Shown here one piece after another: positions 24,519 through 36,508 of a stretch of 64,000 bases of DNA. Made by a program: the position numbers and the translations under genes. The notes beneath the pieces were generated by a model. The model made no database searches and was not told the DNA's origin. It saw only the letters and a list, made by a program, of their open reading frames with translations. The DNA comes from Phoronis australis. Lineage: Eukaryota > Phoronida > Phoronidae. The stretch is from assembly GCA_002633005.1 (NCBI GenBank), contig NMRA01000299.1, positions 186,001-250,000 of the forward strand, read 5' to 3'. Positions within the stretch are counted from its first letter, which is position 1; the number at the start of each line of letters is the position of its first letter.

Positions 24519-27088
24519 TCACATGGCTACTATTATAAAACTCAGCAAGATGGTACGAATTCTGCTTGAAGGTGCATCGATGAACAACCAGCTTAACATC
24601 AGTATAAGCAGAGACGGATTGGTTGGTGGTGCATGAGTCAGCGATGTAATCAGCACGTCGACGTGGCCATGCATGACAAACGACCAGATCATTGTATGAG
24701 GGTGGCGTGATCGGAAGACACCCCAGTTGGCTGGGAGATTTCCAGACTGAAATTTCATGAACACTGTCATAGAATCGGTGACAAAGATTATGGTGGGGTT
24801 CTCTACGACTAGTCTAGGTGTGATAGCTTGTTGTATGTCATGTAGTCCCATATTCTAACCATGTACTATTTGTGTGCACACGGTGGCAGTCACTGCCTCC
24901 AGCAATGACATTGTCAGCAAAAATTATTTAGTAGCCCATCCAACACGGTTAGTTGCAGCATCGAAAGATTCATCTGTTGCTACTGTGATGGCATCACCAT
25001 GCACCGTCAAGGTCACATCATAATTGACAGCACAATGCCTGGGCTACTCCAAGGGACCATCCCGAGCTTTTCTGTTGAAACCAATGGTGACATTCAGTCT
25101 CTCACCAAGTTCTTGTACGGTACTTGCAGTCATCCAGCACCTTGTGAGATTATGTGTCCCCCGATGAGGTCCATGGTTGCCTTTACAGCAATGGCAGTCC
25201 ACAAGCATCTGCTAAGTCGTTGGTAAGATGCATCTTCAATTGCAGTCTTCACTTGGCTGTGTAGAGGATGGATGGGGCTTTGAAGAGCCTTGGCTACACT
25301 AACACCTTGTAGAACAAACTGTCAGTCTGCAATACTGAGAACACCGACAAGGTAGCGTTACAGCTGAGACTGAAGTCAGTCTCATACATCCGATGTTTTG
25401 GAGTCTCTCAAGTTTGTTGATTTTTACTGGTGTTGATCATGGGGAGAGCAGAGCTGAAATCTAAAGTGATGAGGGCTTTAAAAAGCATGAAGATGTGCTT
25501 TTCCTCTGCCTTCCAACTGGCTGCAGCCCTAAGGGTGTTGATTCCTTTGTTAGCATGGCTGTTCATACTGTTCACTCGAGCTGTGAAGTTGAGGCTGCAG
25601 TCAAGTTGTACACCCAAGTGAGGCATCTAGTCAGTTGTAATCATCTGAGGGCTCCCATGGAAAGCAGTGTGAACTGATGGGGCTACCCTCATTGTAAATA
25701 TTACATTAATATTAAAAAAATTAAAATTAAAAAATCAGGGTTCGATGAACCTAGTGATTCTATGCGCCATGACATTTTCAGGGATTTTCCCAATGACGTC
25801 CTGCATCACTATGATGCGATATCCCTTGAGAGTGTGATGGTCCTTTCTAGGTTTGGGTACAGGACTTAAGAATGTATCTGCGAGGGATAATTCCACAAGC
25901 CAAACTGATATTGCCATACTTCACAAGATTGGCTAACAGGAAGACTTGAGTGTCAGAACTGTCAAGCCATTGGAGTCAGGGGCACCCTCTTTGCAAGTTT
26001 TGATAGCCTCCACAACGTTTATTACACAGAATTTACACTCATGTTCAGCAGTCCTGCAGAGTCCATCAGGTTGTTGGATGACGCGGTCTCTTTCAGATTG
26101 ATCACTGTGGTCACTTTGCTGGATGAAACGCATGGGAAAAGCCTCACCCTGTTCCCTGTCACTCCTCAGAATGATGTCATTTGCATTCAGTTGGATGGAT
26201 TTGGGAGGAGCGTGTCTCATGTCCATGTTACCATCAAAGTGGCAGAAATCTGTAGCTGTCAAACTGATCGATGGTAGACAGTCTCAGATGCCAAACATTT
26301 GAACAGGGCAGTGGCCCAATTCTGGCTATTCTGACGACTTTCAGCTCTTTGGCATGCACGGTCAAAAGCCCGCTCTTTGGAGCGCTCGTTAGCCCAGGTA
26401 GTGTCAACATCTTTATTCCACCAAGTAGGAGCATTCTGCCGCCTGTGGTATGGTATGTGCTTATGTAGGCTTTTGGTATGTCAGCAAGCTGATTTCCAGA
26501 TTTCATCCCCTTCGGTTTGATTGTAGGGGCATTTAACTGTTGTTGCTGGAGCCTTTAGTTGGTGGTGTAGCTGAACCTCACACAAGTAGTGATTACTTCT
26601 AACTTGACATCTCCTAAGCCACTCAGTATGGTCATGAAGACTATCGCTGCTCAGAGCAAGGTCAGTGCACGAGTCTTCGTCATCCGGTCTCACAGCCATT
26701 CTTGTGGGTTAACCAAAGTTGAGAGTATATAAATCTATTTCAGGAAGGCATTCAGCAAGACCATTATCATTCAGCTTCTCACCGTAGACATAACAGCTGG
26801 TGTGCCAAGCACTGAAATCCCCAACAACAAGAATGTCAGGATATATGTGAAAGTACATTGTGGAAAAAATTCCAATGGCCACATCTAGGAGAGGAGTTTC
26901 CCCAGATATACAGACTGACTTTAAGAGTAAATGGGTCACAGAGACTACGATCAGTGATGCTTATAACCTGCAATTGCCTGTCGGTGGTTAATGAAACTAT
27001 CCACAAGCTCTACTATGGCGTAGCTGTCTTTACTGATTGCGTACGCCAGGCCAATAGCAATGCCCTCTCTGGAAAGATGAAACCATAG
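24519..27088 (-). mobile_element. Degraded non-LTR retrotransposon (endonuclease, RT, RNase H remnants)
   Basis: In minus-strand order: an endonuclease-like piece (26,939-26,709; DILVVGDFSAWHTS), a further piece with SSDSLHDHTEW (26,699-26,481), reverse-transcriptase start (25,917-25,735; PVPKPRKDHHTLKGYRII), RT end (25,626-25,408; HLGVQLDCSLNF) and an RNase-H-like piece (24,851-24,519; IIFVTDSMTVFMKF). The presence of RNase H suggests an I-type lineage. Many stops and frameshifts; inactive. Inserted in the intron between exons 19 and 20. Confidence 0.8.
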
Positions 27089-27716
27089 ACATATCAATAC
27101 TATAGACTGGGCGCACGCGCTACTGCAGCTAACAACTTGACGCCATATTGGAGAGTGTTACTAGTCATGTGACACGGTGAATTGTCATGTAAACAAATGG
27201 GGTAAATAGCTCTTTTCAAAGCGCGATATCTAACAAATAAATTGATGTGGAGGAAGAGTGTGATTTTTTCCAGACATAAAAAACATGTGATGTCCCTCGT
27301 AAATGCATTTTATAAGTGTAAATCAGTCGATAGGGAAAATATCAAACTAATAGAAGATAGCAACCAGTGGCAGATTCTCGAATAGTCTGAGCGGCTGCAC
27401 GCTTGTTATCCACTGTGAGCGTTTTATTTTTTTCGTTTTTTCAAGAGAAACCAGTAAGATCGTGCAAAATTATCACTTAATTCGTGTCACTTGATGCAAA
27501 TACATTATATATAGATGTGCAGCTCACTTGGAACATACTTTTGTTGTTATCCAATAAGCCTTAGTTTTCAGTATTGTAAATGACCCCGTGAAAGTACATA
27601 AAATAAAAATACGACCCAGGTCACATTTAATGGGGGGTCTAAATCTAATGTGAACTACTGAGAAAAATTATCTCACTAGAGTCATGTAGATAAATGACAG
27701 GATTTTAAAGTTCATT

Positions 27717-28090
27717 AGGGCGTTCTCCCGTACCGTGACTTTACCAGACCCACAGCGGTTGTGAGCGTGTGATAGTCTTAACTTCGATTGTATAGTTGGG
27801 CCGCTTTGGTGATTCAAAAACCTTAACTAATATTTCATGGGGAATTCAGAAATGCCATTGGTTTATGTTCAAACATTTTATAACTTATCGGTAACTTATT
27901 TTTAACACCACAGCCCAGTGAGTCAATAAGATATGATTTTATTGGAGATTAGAGCAACTATCAAACAAAAGAGAGCTGAACCTCCAACCCTAATTGCCAG
28001 AATGGACTTAATCAGTGGTCGGTGTAAGATATTGGCTACAGCAGTCATCCGCCCAACTTGTGCTATACAACCTAACAAGTTAGACTAAAC
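27717..28090 (-). repeat. Dispersed repeat Y, inverted copy
   Basis: Begins CGTTCTCCCGTACCGTGAC, the complement of the end of the copies at 15.9 and 39.7 kb, and ends near a CCTAACAAGTT sequence matching their start. Diverged. Confidence 0.65.
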
Positions 28091-28949
28091 GCGAGAATTC
28101 CAGAATGTAAAAAGCAAAGAACACAGACTCAATTCCTCTCCTGTGCATCGCTCGGGATTGCCAATGGACAAATACTTTTCTCTCACGCATGGTATTCCTC
28201 TCTCAAGGATCTGAAGTCACCCTCGATCAAGCACCAGGCACTTGTTGGTGTTTTGTAGAATCCCCACACCGTGTAATTATGTGCTCACAAAGAGATCAGT
28301 CCCACTCCCACACATTATTTCGAACCGTTCCTATCCAACCCCGCCCTTAATTTGATATACGTACTGCGTGTCCCTCAGCCGCTGAGAAATTTAAAAACAA
28401 ATTCTTCTCCCACGCATGCTTGGCCTCAGTTCTAACGGTTCCAAATTTGACTTTTATAGTAAGAAAACTTGGCTGCGAGAGGAAGATTCTTAACATGTGG
28501 CCAAGTATTTTGGATTAGTATTCATGCAGTTCAGTAGTCAGATATTATATCCTGGCACAAGCAGTGTAAAAATGGCCATTTGCCAAGTTGGGCAACTGAA
28601 CGAAGGACAGTTCGAAACATTGTGATAGTTTTCACTTCAGCCATGAGCTTCCCCACATCATATTCCTGGTCTGCATGCTGTTCAGTACTTTCACTCCCTA
28701 ATTGCGGCATTCAAGTAAGATTTCCCTTCTCGCATGTCACACAGATGACCCCCAGACCTAAACATCCGCGTATCGAACATTGTTGAACGATTGCCAATTG
28801 CGGGTACCGCATCTGCTTATCCCAATCCCCTGTTGCAGAGGGACCCAATGGCGGATTTAGAGGGGGGCCAAGAACCTGCCCTAAAATTCTCCCAGATTCC
28901 ATTTGGCAGTTCGGAGGTGCGAAAGTCCGACGGGCAAAATCCTGGCTAA

Positions 28950-29174
28950 CACATGAGCGCACCCAGGGGGGCTCAGGGGGCTTTTAGAGAAACAAAAAGT
29001 CCGAGGAAACGAGACAAAACAAAAGTCCACAGGAATTCATCGCGAATGCACAATGCACGGGGTTGAACCTAGTACCCCGTTTTTTTAGTACTCGTCTTCT
29101 TGTTCCAATAAAAGGTCCACGTTACTGCGAAATTTGAGCCCCCCTCTATATATTAGACTGGGTGCGCGCATGTG
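28950..29174. mobile_element. MITE Z, 17-bp TIRs
   Basis: Termini CACATGAGCGCACCCAG and the complement of CTGGGTGCGCGCATGTG differ at one position. 225 bp, non-coding. A second copy lies at 44,715-44,966 and shares the internal phrase AGAAACAAAAAGTCCGAG. Confidence 0.75.
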
Positions 29175-31518
29175 ATCCTCTGCCTTAGTCCCCCTAAATC
29201 ATAATTCTGGATCCGCCCCTGGAACTGTTGAATAATGATGGGACGGGTTTTCACGGATGTGAGGTCATTTTTTCATGGGCTAAAAATTCTTCACATTAAA
29301 TTTAGACCCTGTGAAAAAACTAGCCGGAGTCATTTTTCATGGGGTAATCATTTAATGCTACAAAGTGGCTCGGTTGGGTATATTTCCACTCGGTTTCTAG
29401 TGGGAAATTCTGTATTTTGGGTATAGGTCGGATGCGCAATTCAGTCGTACAGGTTTGATATTTTGATTACTGTGTTCTTTACTTTTTTGCGTAAGTTTTG
29501 AGTAACAAAACAAAGAGCTTGTAAGCAAGCAGTGCAAATTCACAAAATTTCCAATATCAACTTTAACAAATTTTGCAGGGATATGTTTGCTTTAATATAA
29601 CAGAAGAAATTTGTTTTTGGAATACTTAAGAAATGACTTTTTTAAGCAGTATATATTTCAACAGAGAATACATTATTCACTTAGGTGTACTGATTTTGAT
29701 GGGTAGCGAGTAGCTTAGGGGATGTTATTTTTCAGAACAAGTAAAAATACATATGATGGTCATTGATACAAAATAATTATTTACTTAAGTATAATTAACA
29801 AACAGCATCATCATTGGATAAAAGGATATGCTGGTCAATAATTATCTTATAATTGTTCTTATATGGTCTCAATCACCAAGACTGATGTGGAAACAACGCA
29901 TGATCGCTCCGCTTAAACTACCGTGGTAGAACATAAAAACCTAGTGTCAGCACTTCTAAACTCCATGGCCGAACCAAAAAACCCATGACTCAAAGGCAGG
30001 ACCAAAAAACTTAACTTTTTGGCTGCAAGCATAACACTGCGAGCCCGGAGATTTTCTGACTGATGCCATAGGGCTCCCAGTGTTTTCCGCCATTTTTGTC
30101 CTGTGTAACACTCTCCAATATGGTGTCATATTGACAATTGACAACGCGAGCTGCATATATCTGAGTGGCGCGCGCCTGGTCTATGTGATGTCTATGGATG
30201 AAACACTTGAGCTTTAAGTCCATAAGGTCCTTGACTTTGGTTTCTTGAAATAGGCGAATATTGAAGCCCGCAGATTGGTATTAAGAACACTGTATGTAAA
30301 TGCAGACAGCACATGTAGTGTTTCTCTAATTATTCCATAGATGGCGTTCTTAATTTCCTACTGCCTCAGTTATATTTTAGGGCATTGTCTTGAAGTAATT
30401 CATGATTTAATCAACCAACTTTTGATGGTATTGTTTTGATTGCTTGTGCTGAGTTGGTACTGTCTGGGCCAATCAGCTTTCTAGGTTTTCAAGGAGTATT
30501 TAAACGTCTGTACCGGCAAGCATCAGTTGGCACTTCACTCCTGGGTTTTCGTATGTATTGTGTGTTGAGTACCGGGCTGGGTTTTTGAGGCAAACGCTTT
30601 TATTTGGTTACCGTTCAACGTTAGATGCCGATTTTGGATAGCTGTGCATTTATAGTTTGTATTCTGTCAGCGTTGCTGTAGACTGAACTATTATTTGTGT
30701 TGACCTAGATATGCTGTTATTTTGCAGCAACTGTGCTTTTTCTGGTAGTCAATTGTTATATTTACGGATTTCTTGTTGTATGGATATTTCCATTTTATGA
30801 ACTAGTTTTGCGGAGTGCTACAGTAGTCTAAGAGTTGTCTAGTCTCTGAACTTTAGTGGTTTATTTTGTCATGTTTCTCCCGAGTTTCTATTTCCTCAGG
30901 TACCGCTTCCATTAGAAATTAATTAAACATTACGTAGAAGGTGCAATGATATCATGGTGGTTGCTTAACGCTAATGGCATAGTTTAGTTAGTCAACGTAA
31001 GACTCTTTTTTGTAACGTTTCAGATAAACGATATCAAAAGAACACCGATGCTATGCGATATATCAACAATAAAAAATGAACGTAATAAAGTGTATCGAAT
31101 TGTAGACGCCTCTTTCTCTATTGCAGCAACATTTGGGCAGCAATACTGTACGCATTTTTTTGCAATAAGAGTGAAATAAATAAGTGGGAGCATAAATACT
31201 CAATACCCATTTACAAGGCTATAATCGGACATGGGTTTCGTGACACCCTTTAGTATGACCTCCTGTTGTGTGCTGAAAGCAGCAAATCAAATGCTGGAGT
31301 GTTAACTCTTAATTCAGACTTCGAAATATTACTTCCAACAAATATAACATAAAAACAAACTTTGGCTCACCAATGAAATATTGCACTTCTTTGATTAATA
31401 GTAGCATTACCTGTGCACACACAATCCCACTTCATATCATTTTATCAAATTTTTTAAACCAACAGATTGTCAACATACAAGAAAAGTCTAACTATTAGTA
31501 ACTGAGTTTAAAATTCAC
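29175..31518. other. Intron sequence, mostly featureless
   Basis: Part of the intron between exons 19 and 20. Apart from the right inverted repeat (30.1-30.2 kb) and a TATA/initiator-like pair on the plus strand (TATTTAAA 30,497; TCAGTTG 30,523) I find nothing coding. Confidence 0.4.
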
Positions 31519-31758
31519 CTTTAATAGGTAACTGTGACACTTCACCAGGTATCGTCACCAGCAATGGATTGTGACGTAGATATAACTCCGCCAATTTGGT
31601 CATCGTAGACAACTGGATTGGAATCTCCGCGATGGCATGATAAGACAGGAAGAGAGTAGCGAGATTCTTCAAAGCAAGTATCTGAGATGGAAACCCAGGC
31701 TCTACAAAGATGGAGTTACACGTGTCTAACAAAATCCTTAATGTTGATTTCCTCAAAG
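31519..31758 (-). CDS. Exon 19: last LRRs before Roc
   Basis: Codons 926-1005. Reads LKNLATLFLSYHAIAEIP and TKLAELYLRHNPLLVTIP, two clear LRRs, and ends SQLPIKG. The next exon continues with LRNCPSLKTPPREI, the usual LRR cap leading into the Roc P-loop. Phase 1 at both ends. The intron after it (24.1-31.5 kb) is the largest cleanly bounded one here and is full of mobile elements. Confidence 0.9.
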
Positions 31759-32471
31759 CTGTGTTTCCCTTTGTTTAGAGATCAACAAAAACAGAATCAA
31801 AACCAAGTCACTCAACCCTACAGAATCAGCCTGGAAATTTTGTTTCACAATAGGACTTGAACTGTATTGCACATCGAGACCAATTACACAAAGTCAAATT
31901 GAATTGCAGGCTATCTCTCAATTCCACCCGAATGTTGAGAAAATATTTGAACATTGTTGTTTATTTACGATATTTATTGAAAGTGGGTAGACCAAAACTT
32001 AATACCACTGTTCTTCATCAGGGACCATGGGAAATAGTCCATCAAGACACAAGGTAAACAATAAAAAGAAGAGACTACTAACTGCAAATTATCTTTAAAA
32101 TTTAAATTGTCAGCCTCTAAGAGTTGAGCACTAAGGAAATCAGACATCACAGTAGCAGAGCAGAAAGATTGCTGATTAAAAGTTGGTACCAGCACATTTA
32201 ATATACAGATCAATTTCAGTCTGCACATTATGTGCAAAAACTACCTTAACACAGAGTCACTGATACAAAACTCCTAAAACACATAGTTCGGCTAAATAGA
32301 CATGAGTCATTGCATTTTTGAAAAATGTTTTCCGGGAAAGCAACCAACTGAGTGTCATTCCACATGCAACTCAAACACAATAAGATGAACAAGAAATAGC
32401 AGCTATCTAACTAGCCCTTTCAAAGCACAAAGTTGATACAATACAACTGAATTGACAACAGATGTCTCTAC

Positions 32472-32595
32472 CTGAATCATTCTTCCCAAATCGTGGACAT
32501 AGGTTGAACAGCTTCATATTCAACAGGTGAATTTCATCAGTACTCAGAATCTGTTTATGGTTCACATCACATTGTTGAAAGATTTCTGTTATGAA
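32472..32595 (-). CDS. Exon 18: insertion within the LRR domain
   Basis: Codons 885-925. Reads FITEIFQQCDVNHKQILSTD then EIHLLNMKLFNLCPRFGKND. Residues DVNHKQILSTDE fit a 12-residue EF-hand loop loosely (D at 1, N at 3, L at 8, E at 12; position 6 is Gln, not Gly). A calcium role is speculative. Phase 0 in, phase 1 out. Confidence 0.75.
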
Positions 32596-34141
32596 CTGAA
32601 AATGAAATCAGGTGATATTAAAAACAATCACCACCTTCAAATTTTAAATATCAAAAATAAGACATCCATAGTTGAGTCAAATGATTGAAAACAGGAACAC
32701 AAAAATCTCAAAAACGCTAAAAAATTGATGGCTTTTGTTAAGTAAGTAAATCTTTTTGATATCTTTTATCAAGAAATTGTTTAGAGTTGCTTAACGGGAA
32801 AATTTAATCATTCCTGTTTTGAGCAACAACACTTCTTACAATAAATCTTCCCAAGGTAAATTAACCAACCTGCTGTTAAACAGAGTGACAGTAAAATTAA
32901 CAAATTTAGGCTTTGTTCATTTAGTGTCTGAGAAAATTGCACCAACAGTTTGTTTTCGACACCTTATTCATGGATGATAATCGTTGAAATGAGATTTAAT
33001 TATAGGTGCAGATACAGTGGTTCTCAGATGTTCCCAGTTGCTATGCACCTCTCTTACATTGGCCTACTATTGATAAGCCATTTGATACTATGCTGGCTCT
33101 ACTGGGCTGTTCTGCATATATCGGATGGCCCAAAAACGCCTCGATTTTTGACTTGCAATATTGCAATGACTTATTAACTGACACCCAGGAATTTCGCAGA
33201 AAGTAACTCATCTTTTCCAATCGCAGAGCACACAATCAGCAATATTGTAATTTATTTGCCAAGTCAGTTTTAAATTTCCTGCAGCAAAACATACCAGAGT
33301 GTACTCTGTTATTGGCATGTATCAAATGTCAAATTATAACAATTAAAGTTCCAGTTGCACAACAAATGAAAGCTTACCACATTTAATGTTTACTAAAAGT
33401 ACTTGAAAATTATTACTGTTTCCATGATTCTTGGATTGTTGAAATTTGCATTCTTGATGAAAATGCATAAGTTTGCTGCACCATCAACTTAATTGATTTC
33501 TGTCCATTAATCAAAGAGATACTGAAAGCACACACGCACACACACTCGAAAAAATAAAATTATGAAGCAATTCTTGCAATGATTCATATATAGGTCATAC
33601 AACACCATGCAGTACGGTATTGCATCGGACAAACTAGAGATTCATAGAAGCAAGAATCTTGCTAAGGAAGCCAGGTATGATCAATGTGCTTTGCTTGTAA
33701 TACATGGTGACATCATGTGAAGTTTTGCGTGACATTGCATTTTCACGAGATTCTTGCGTCTGCAGAATGCATGCCAGGCAAGGCATATGCTAACACATAA
33801 AATCCATTGATGCAGTATTAAATTTGTTGTCTGAAAAACAGTAATGAAATTGATAGCAGTCATATTAAATTATAACACATCCTTAAATAAAATGTAAACA
33901 AGTATGGAAACTACTGCAGGTGAAGTTACATTGAATTTCAAATAAAATGCATGATGAACAAATCCTAAATCTGCCTGTTTATCAACAATTAAGAAAGATT
34001 CACAATAGCAAATAGTATTCAGTTCCATGGTTTGAACAAGAACTAGTACAGAGCATTACACCACATGACCAGTCTTCTGTGATTTCTGCACGAAACATTT
34101 ATCAGCACCACAAGCAACAGGTTCAGCAATTTCTATCTTAC
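32596..34141. other. Intron 17, no recognised features
   Basis: AT-rich, with a short (CA)n tract near 33,530. Open frames here lack homology and splice borders. Confidence 0.45.
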
Positions 34142-34308
34142 CTTTTCTGAGCCATCACTGCTTCTCTCGGCAATCCTTCTATAAGCATAATTGTCCATGA
34201 AGAAGTTTTTCAAGGCATCAAGAGACAATACCGTAGATTCATCAGCCTTATCGAGCCAAATTGCGCCACTAACTCCCAGCATTTCTAAGTTGGTTAGCTT
34301 TGTGATAC
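34142..34308 (-). CDS. Exon 17: LRR continuation and insertion
   Basis: Codons 829-884. It begins ITKLTNLEMLGVSGAIWLDK, completing the LRR started in exon 16 (SLSTLPQS|ITKLTNLEML), then becomes charged: LDALKNFFMDNYAYRRIAER. The second half breaks the LRR pattern. Phase 1 in, phase 0 out; tgcag acceptor and gtaaga donor. Confidence 0.85.
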
Positions 34309-35057
34309 CTGCATGAATGTGCCATTACCTGGTTAACAATGACACGACTATTCGGAACAAGACAATCAAATAAAATTGGCTAAATTTTAATTCGTAGTAA
34401 TGTTGTATTAAGCATGAAATGCAATATGAATATCATCTTTTCCTGTTTTGTTCTATTTACACCAACCTCTAACCTATTTACTTAGGTACGATGTTTCAGA
34501 CGATAATTTATCCACCCATCATCAGGTGTTACGACATTCAAACAAGGTACAGTCATGGTAGCCAACGATGAGCACTTTATTGGAATTTTTCGTAGATTTG
34601 GATAACAGAACATCATATCTTAGAAATGGTTGATTGGATTCACATGAAACTTTCAAGTACTGTGCTCTATACACCGTTCTTCAAAACACTGTTAGTTAGC
34701 ACCTTAAAAATGTTCTAATTTTGCACGAGGGACTACCAAAATAGGACTTTCAAAACTTTTTATCAGAGAAAAAAGATATCAAAAATAGCATCAAATGAAA
34801 ATGAATCCCTTAGAAAACTGTAAAATTAAAAGTATTTTGAAACTTCATCTTGAAAACTTATATCAAACCAAATTTGTTGTTTTGCTATGAAATTCAATGT
34901 ACATTTATATTTTCCTAAACTTTACTAAAAGACATGACCCAAATGATTTCAGATTGGTATAAAGTGAAAAATCAAATTCTAATAACACTTTTATTGACAG
35001 AATTAAAATCTGTAGTTTAGTAGATACTTTGCTAAATACCCAAACGGCATAACTCAC

Positions 35058-35574
35058 TTTGTGGCAGTGTTGACAGGCTGTTGTTGTTCAGTTCCAAATT
35101 TTGCAGGGAGCCAGCAAGGTTGCCAACATCCTCACTCAGGGTCTCTAGTCCAATATTGGATGCAGTCAAGGTCTTTATAGCTGTCAGACTGAACACATCA
35201 GCTGGAAGTTCGTACAGAGGATTGTTTGAAATTGTAAGCTCCTTCAGAGTACTGCGGCATGCATCAAGGCCCGGCAGAGACTTAAGATTGAGATGGGGAA
35301 TTGAGAGTACTTCCAGACGACCGCAGTATGCAATGTTAGGCAAATATTGAATGTCAAGTATCTCATCCTGGCTTCTGACCTCGAGTACGCGAAGGGCTGT
35401 GCAGGTAGACAAAAGGTCATCAGGGACAGTCTCTTTTGGCAACAAAATGACCTCTTGCAACACATTCCCATAGGCTTGGAAATTTTCCTTCAGAGAGTCA
35501 TATGGAATATCGGTGTTTTGGTGGTAACCACATATATGTGGTTTTTCCTTGTCCTTTTCTTTCTTGGATTCATG
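35058..35574 (-). CDS. Exon 16: leucine-rich repeats of the Roco protein
   Basis: Codons 657-828, the longest exon. It opens with a Lys/Glu-rich stretch (HESKKEKDKEK) and then carries LRRs: LRVLEVRSQDE, LEVLSIPHLNLKSLP, LKELTISNNPLYELP, IKTLTASNIGLETL, LQNLELNNNSLSTLP. The spacing of about 23 residues and the LxxLxLxxN/xxLxxLP pattern are those of the LRRs preceding Roc in Roco proteins. LRRs usually provide the partner-binding surface. Donor gtgagt, phase 1. Confidence 0.92.
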
Positions 35575-36445
35575 CTGAAAATAGTAAAAGACAATAAGAA
35601 AGCATAGAAATAACTCCAAATTGCATCAAAACAGTCTTTAACAAACCATTAATGCCTGAAGTTAAATTTCTACACTTTCAACACACTTTTAATAAAATTT
35701 TTTTAGTATCCAAGTGTCTAGCCTGTTTGAAAATTATATAAAAAATTGGTACAGAAATGTGACAGACAAGTGAAACCCCTTTTTGTCTAATTTCTCACAA
35801 AAATAAAATTTTGCAGTACTTTTCGGGGAATTTTGCTATAGCACGATCTGTATCACACAGTGCCACCAGAAATGTTTCATTGGTAAATTTTTGGAACTTA
35901 TAGTGATGAGGAAAGCTTCCGAAAACTATGTTCGTTCACGTACAAATGAGGATTCAATATGGATATCTTGTTGAAAACTAAAATGGCTAACAGGGGGTGC
36001 TGTGGTTGTTGAGACCTTCTAAGAATCAATTGGTGCCAACACATCCCCAATATACACCTCTGTATCAAGGTTTGTCAAAGGAACAAAATCCACAGGCAAG
36101 TGTGACAGACGAGCAACATATTGCTAAAAAATGATGTTATGGAGCTCCAATCAATCTGAGAATCAACATGTGCAGGTGCAAACCAACCATAAACCCTTGC
36201 GTCAAGCTCCGCAATATTATGGTCAGCCAGTTAGATAAAATCAATATTAAATCAAAAACTAAGACGAAGAACTGAGGAGGTGTAGAACCAAGACACTTAG
36301 TAGCAATTTTGCAAACATGTTTTGTTACATTTAAAGCTGTCTGCAGGTGCTCATTCAGAAGTAATCTAAGGAGCACTTGGACATTTAATGCAAGAAATCT
36401 TACAAAATAAACCCAGCACAGCCGATATCATATATTAAGAATTAC

Positions 36446-36508
36446 CTGGCCAGCTAATTCGTAGACATGCATAATAAACATTTGGCGTTTCAACAGCTTA
36501 CACATGTC
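36446..36508 (-). CDS. Exon 15: helical linker
   Basis: Codons 636-656, phase 0 at both ends. Reads DMCKLLKRQMFIMHVYELAG. A 63-nt exon with a strong polypyrimidine-ttgcag acceptor and gtaatt donor. It completes the helical stretch before the LRR domain. Confidence 0.55.

Larger units (their letters stand above)
27086..30200. repeat. Segment flanked by roughly 100-bp inverted repeats
   Basis: 27,086-27,170 (CATAGAC...GGGCGCACGCGCTA...CATATTGGAGAGTGTTAC) is the diverged reverse complement of 30,095-30,200. They may be termini of a 3.1-kb DNA element or two independent inverted copies of one repeat. The interior holds repeat Y (inverted), MITE Z and unassigned sequence, with no transposase visible. 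Confidence 0.5.
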
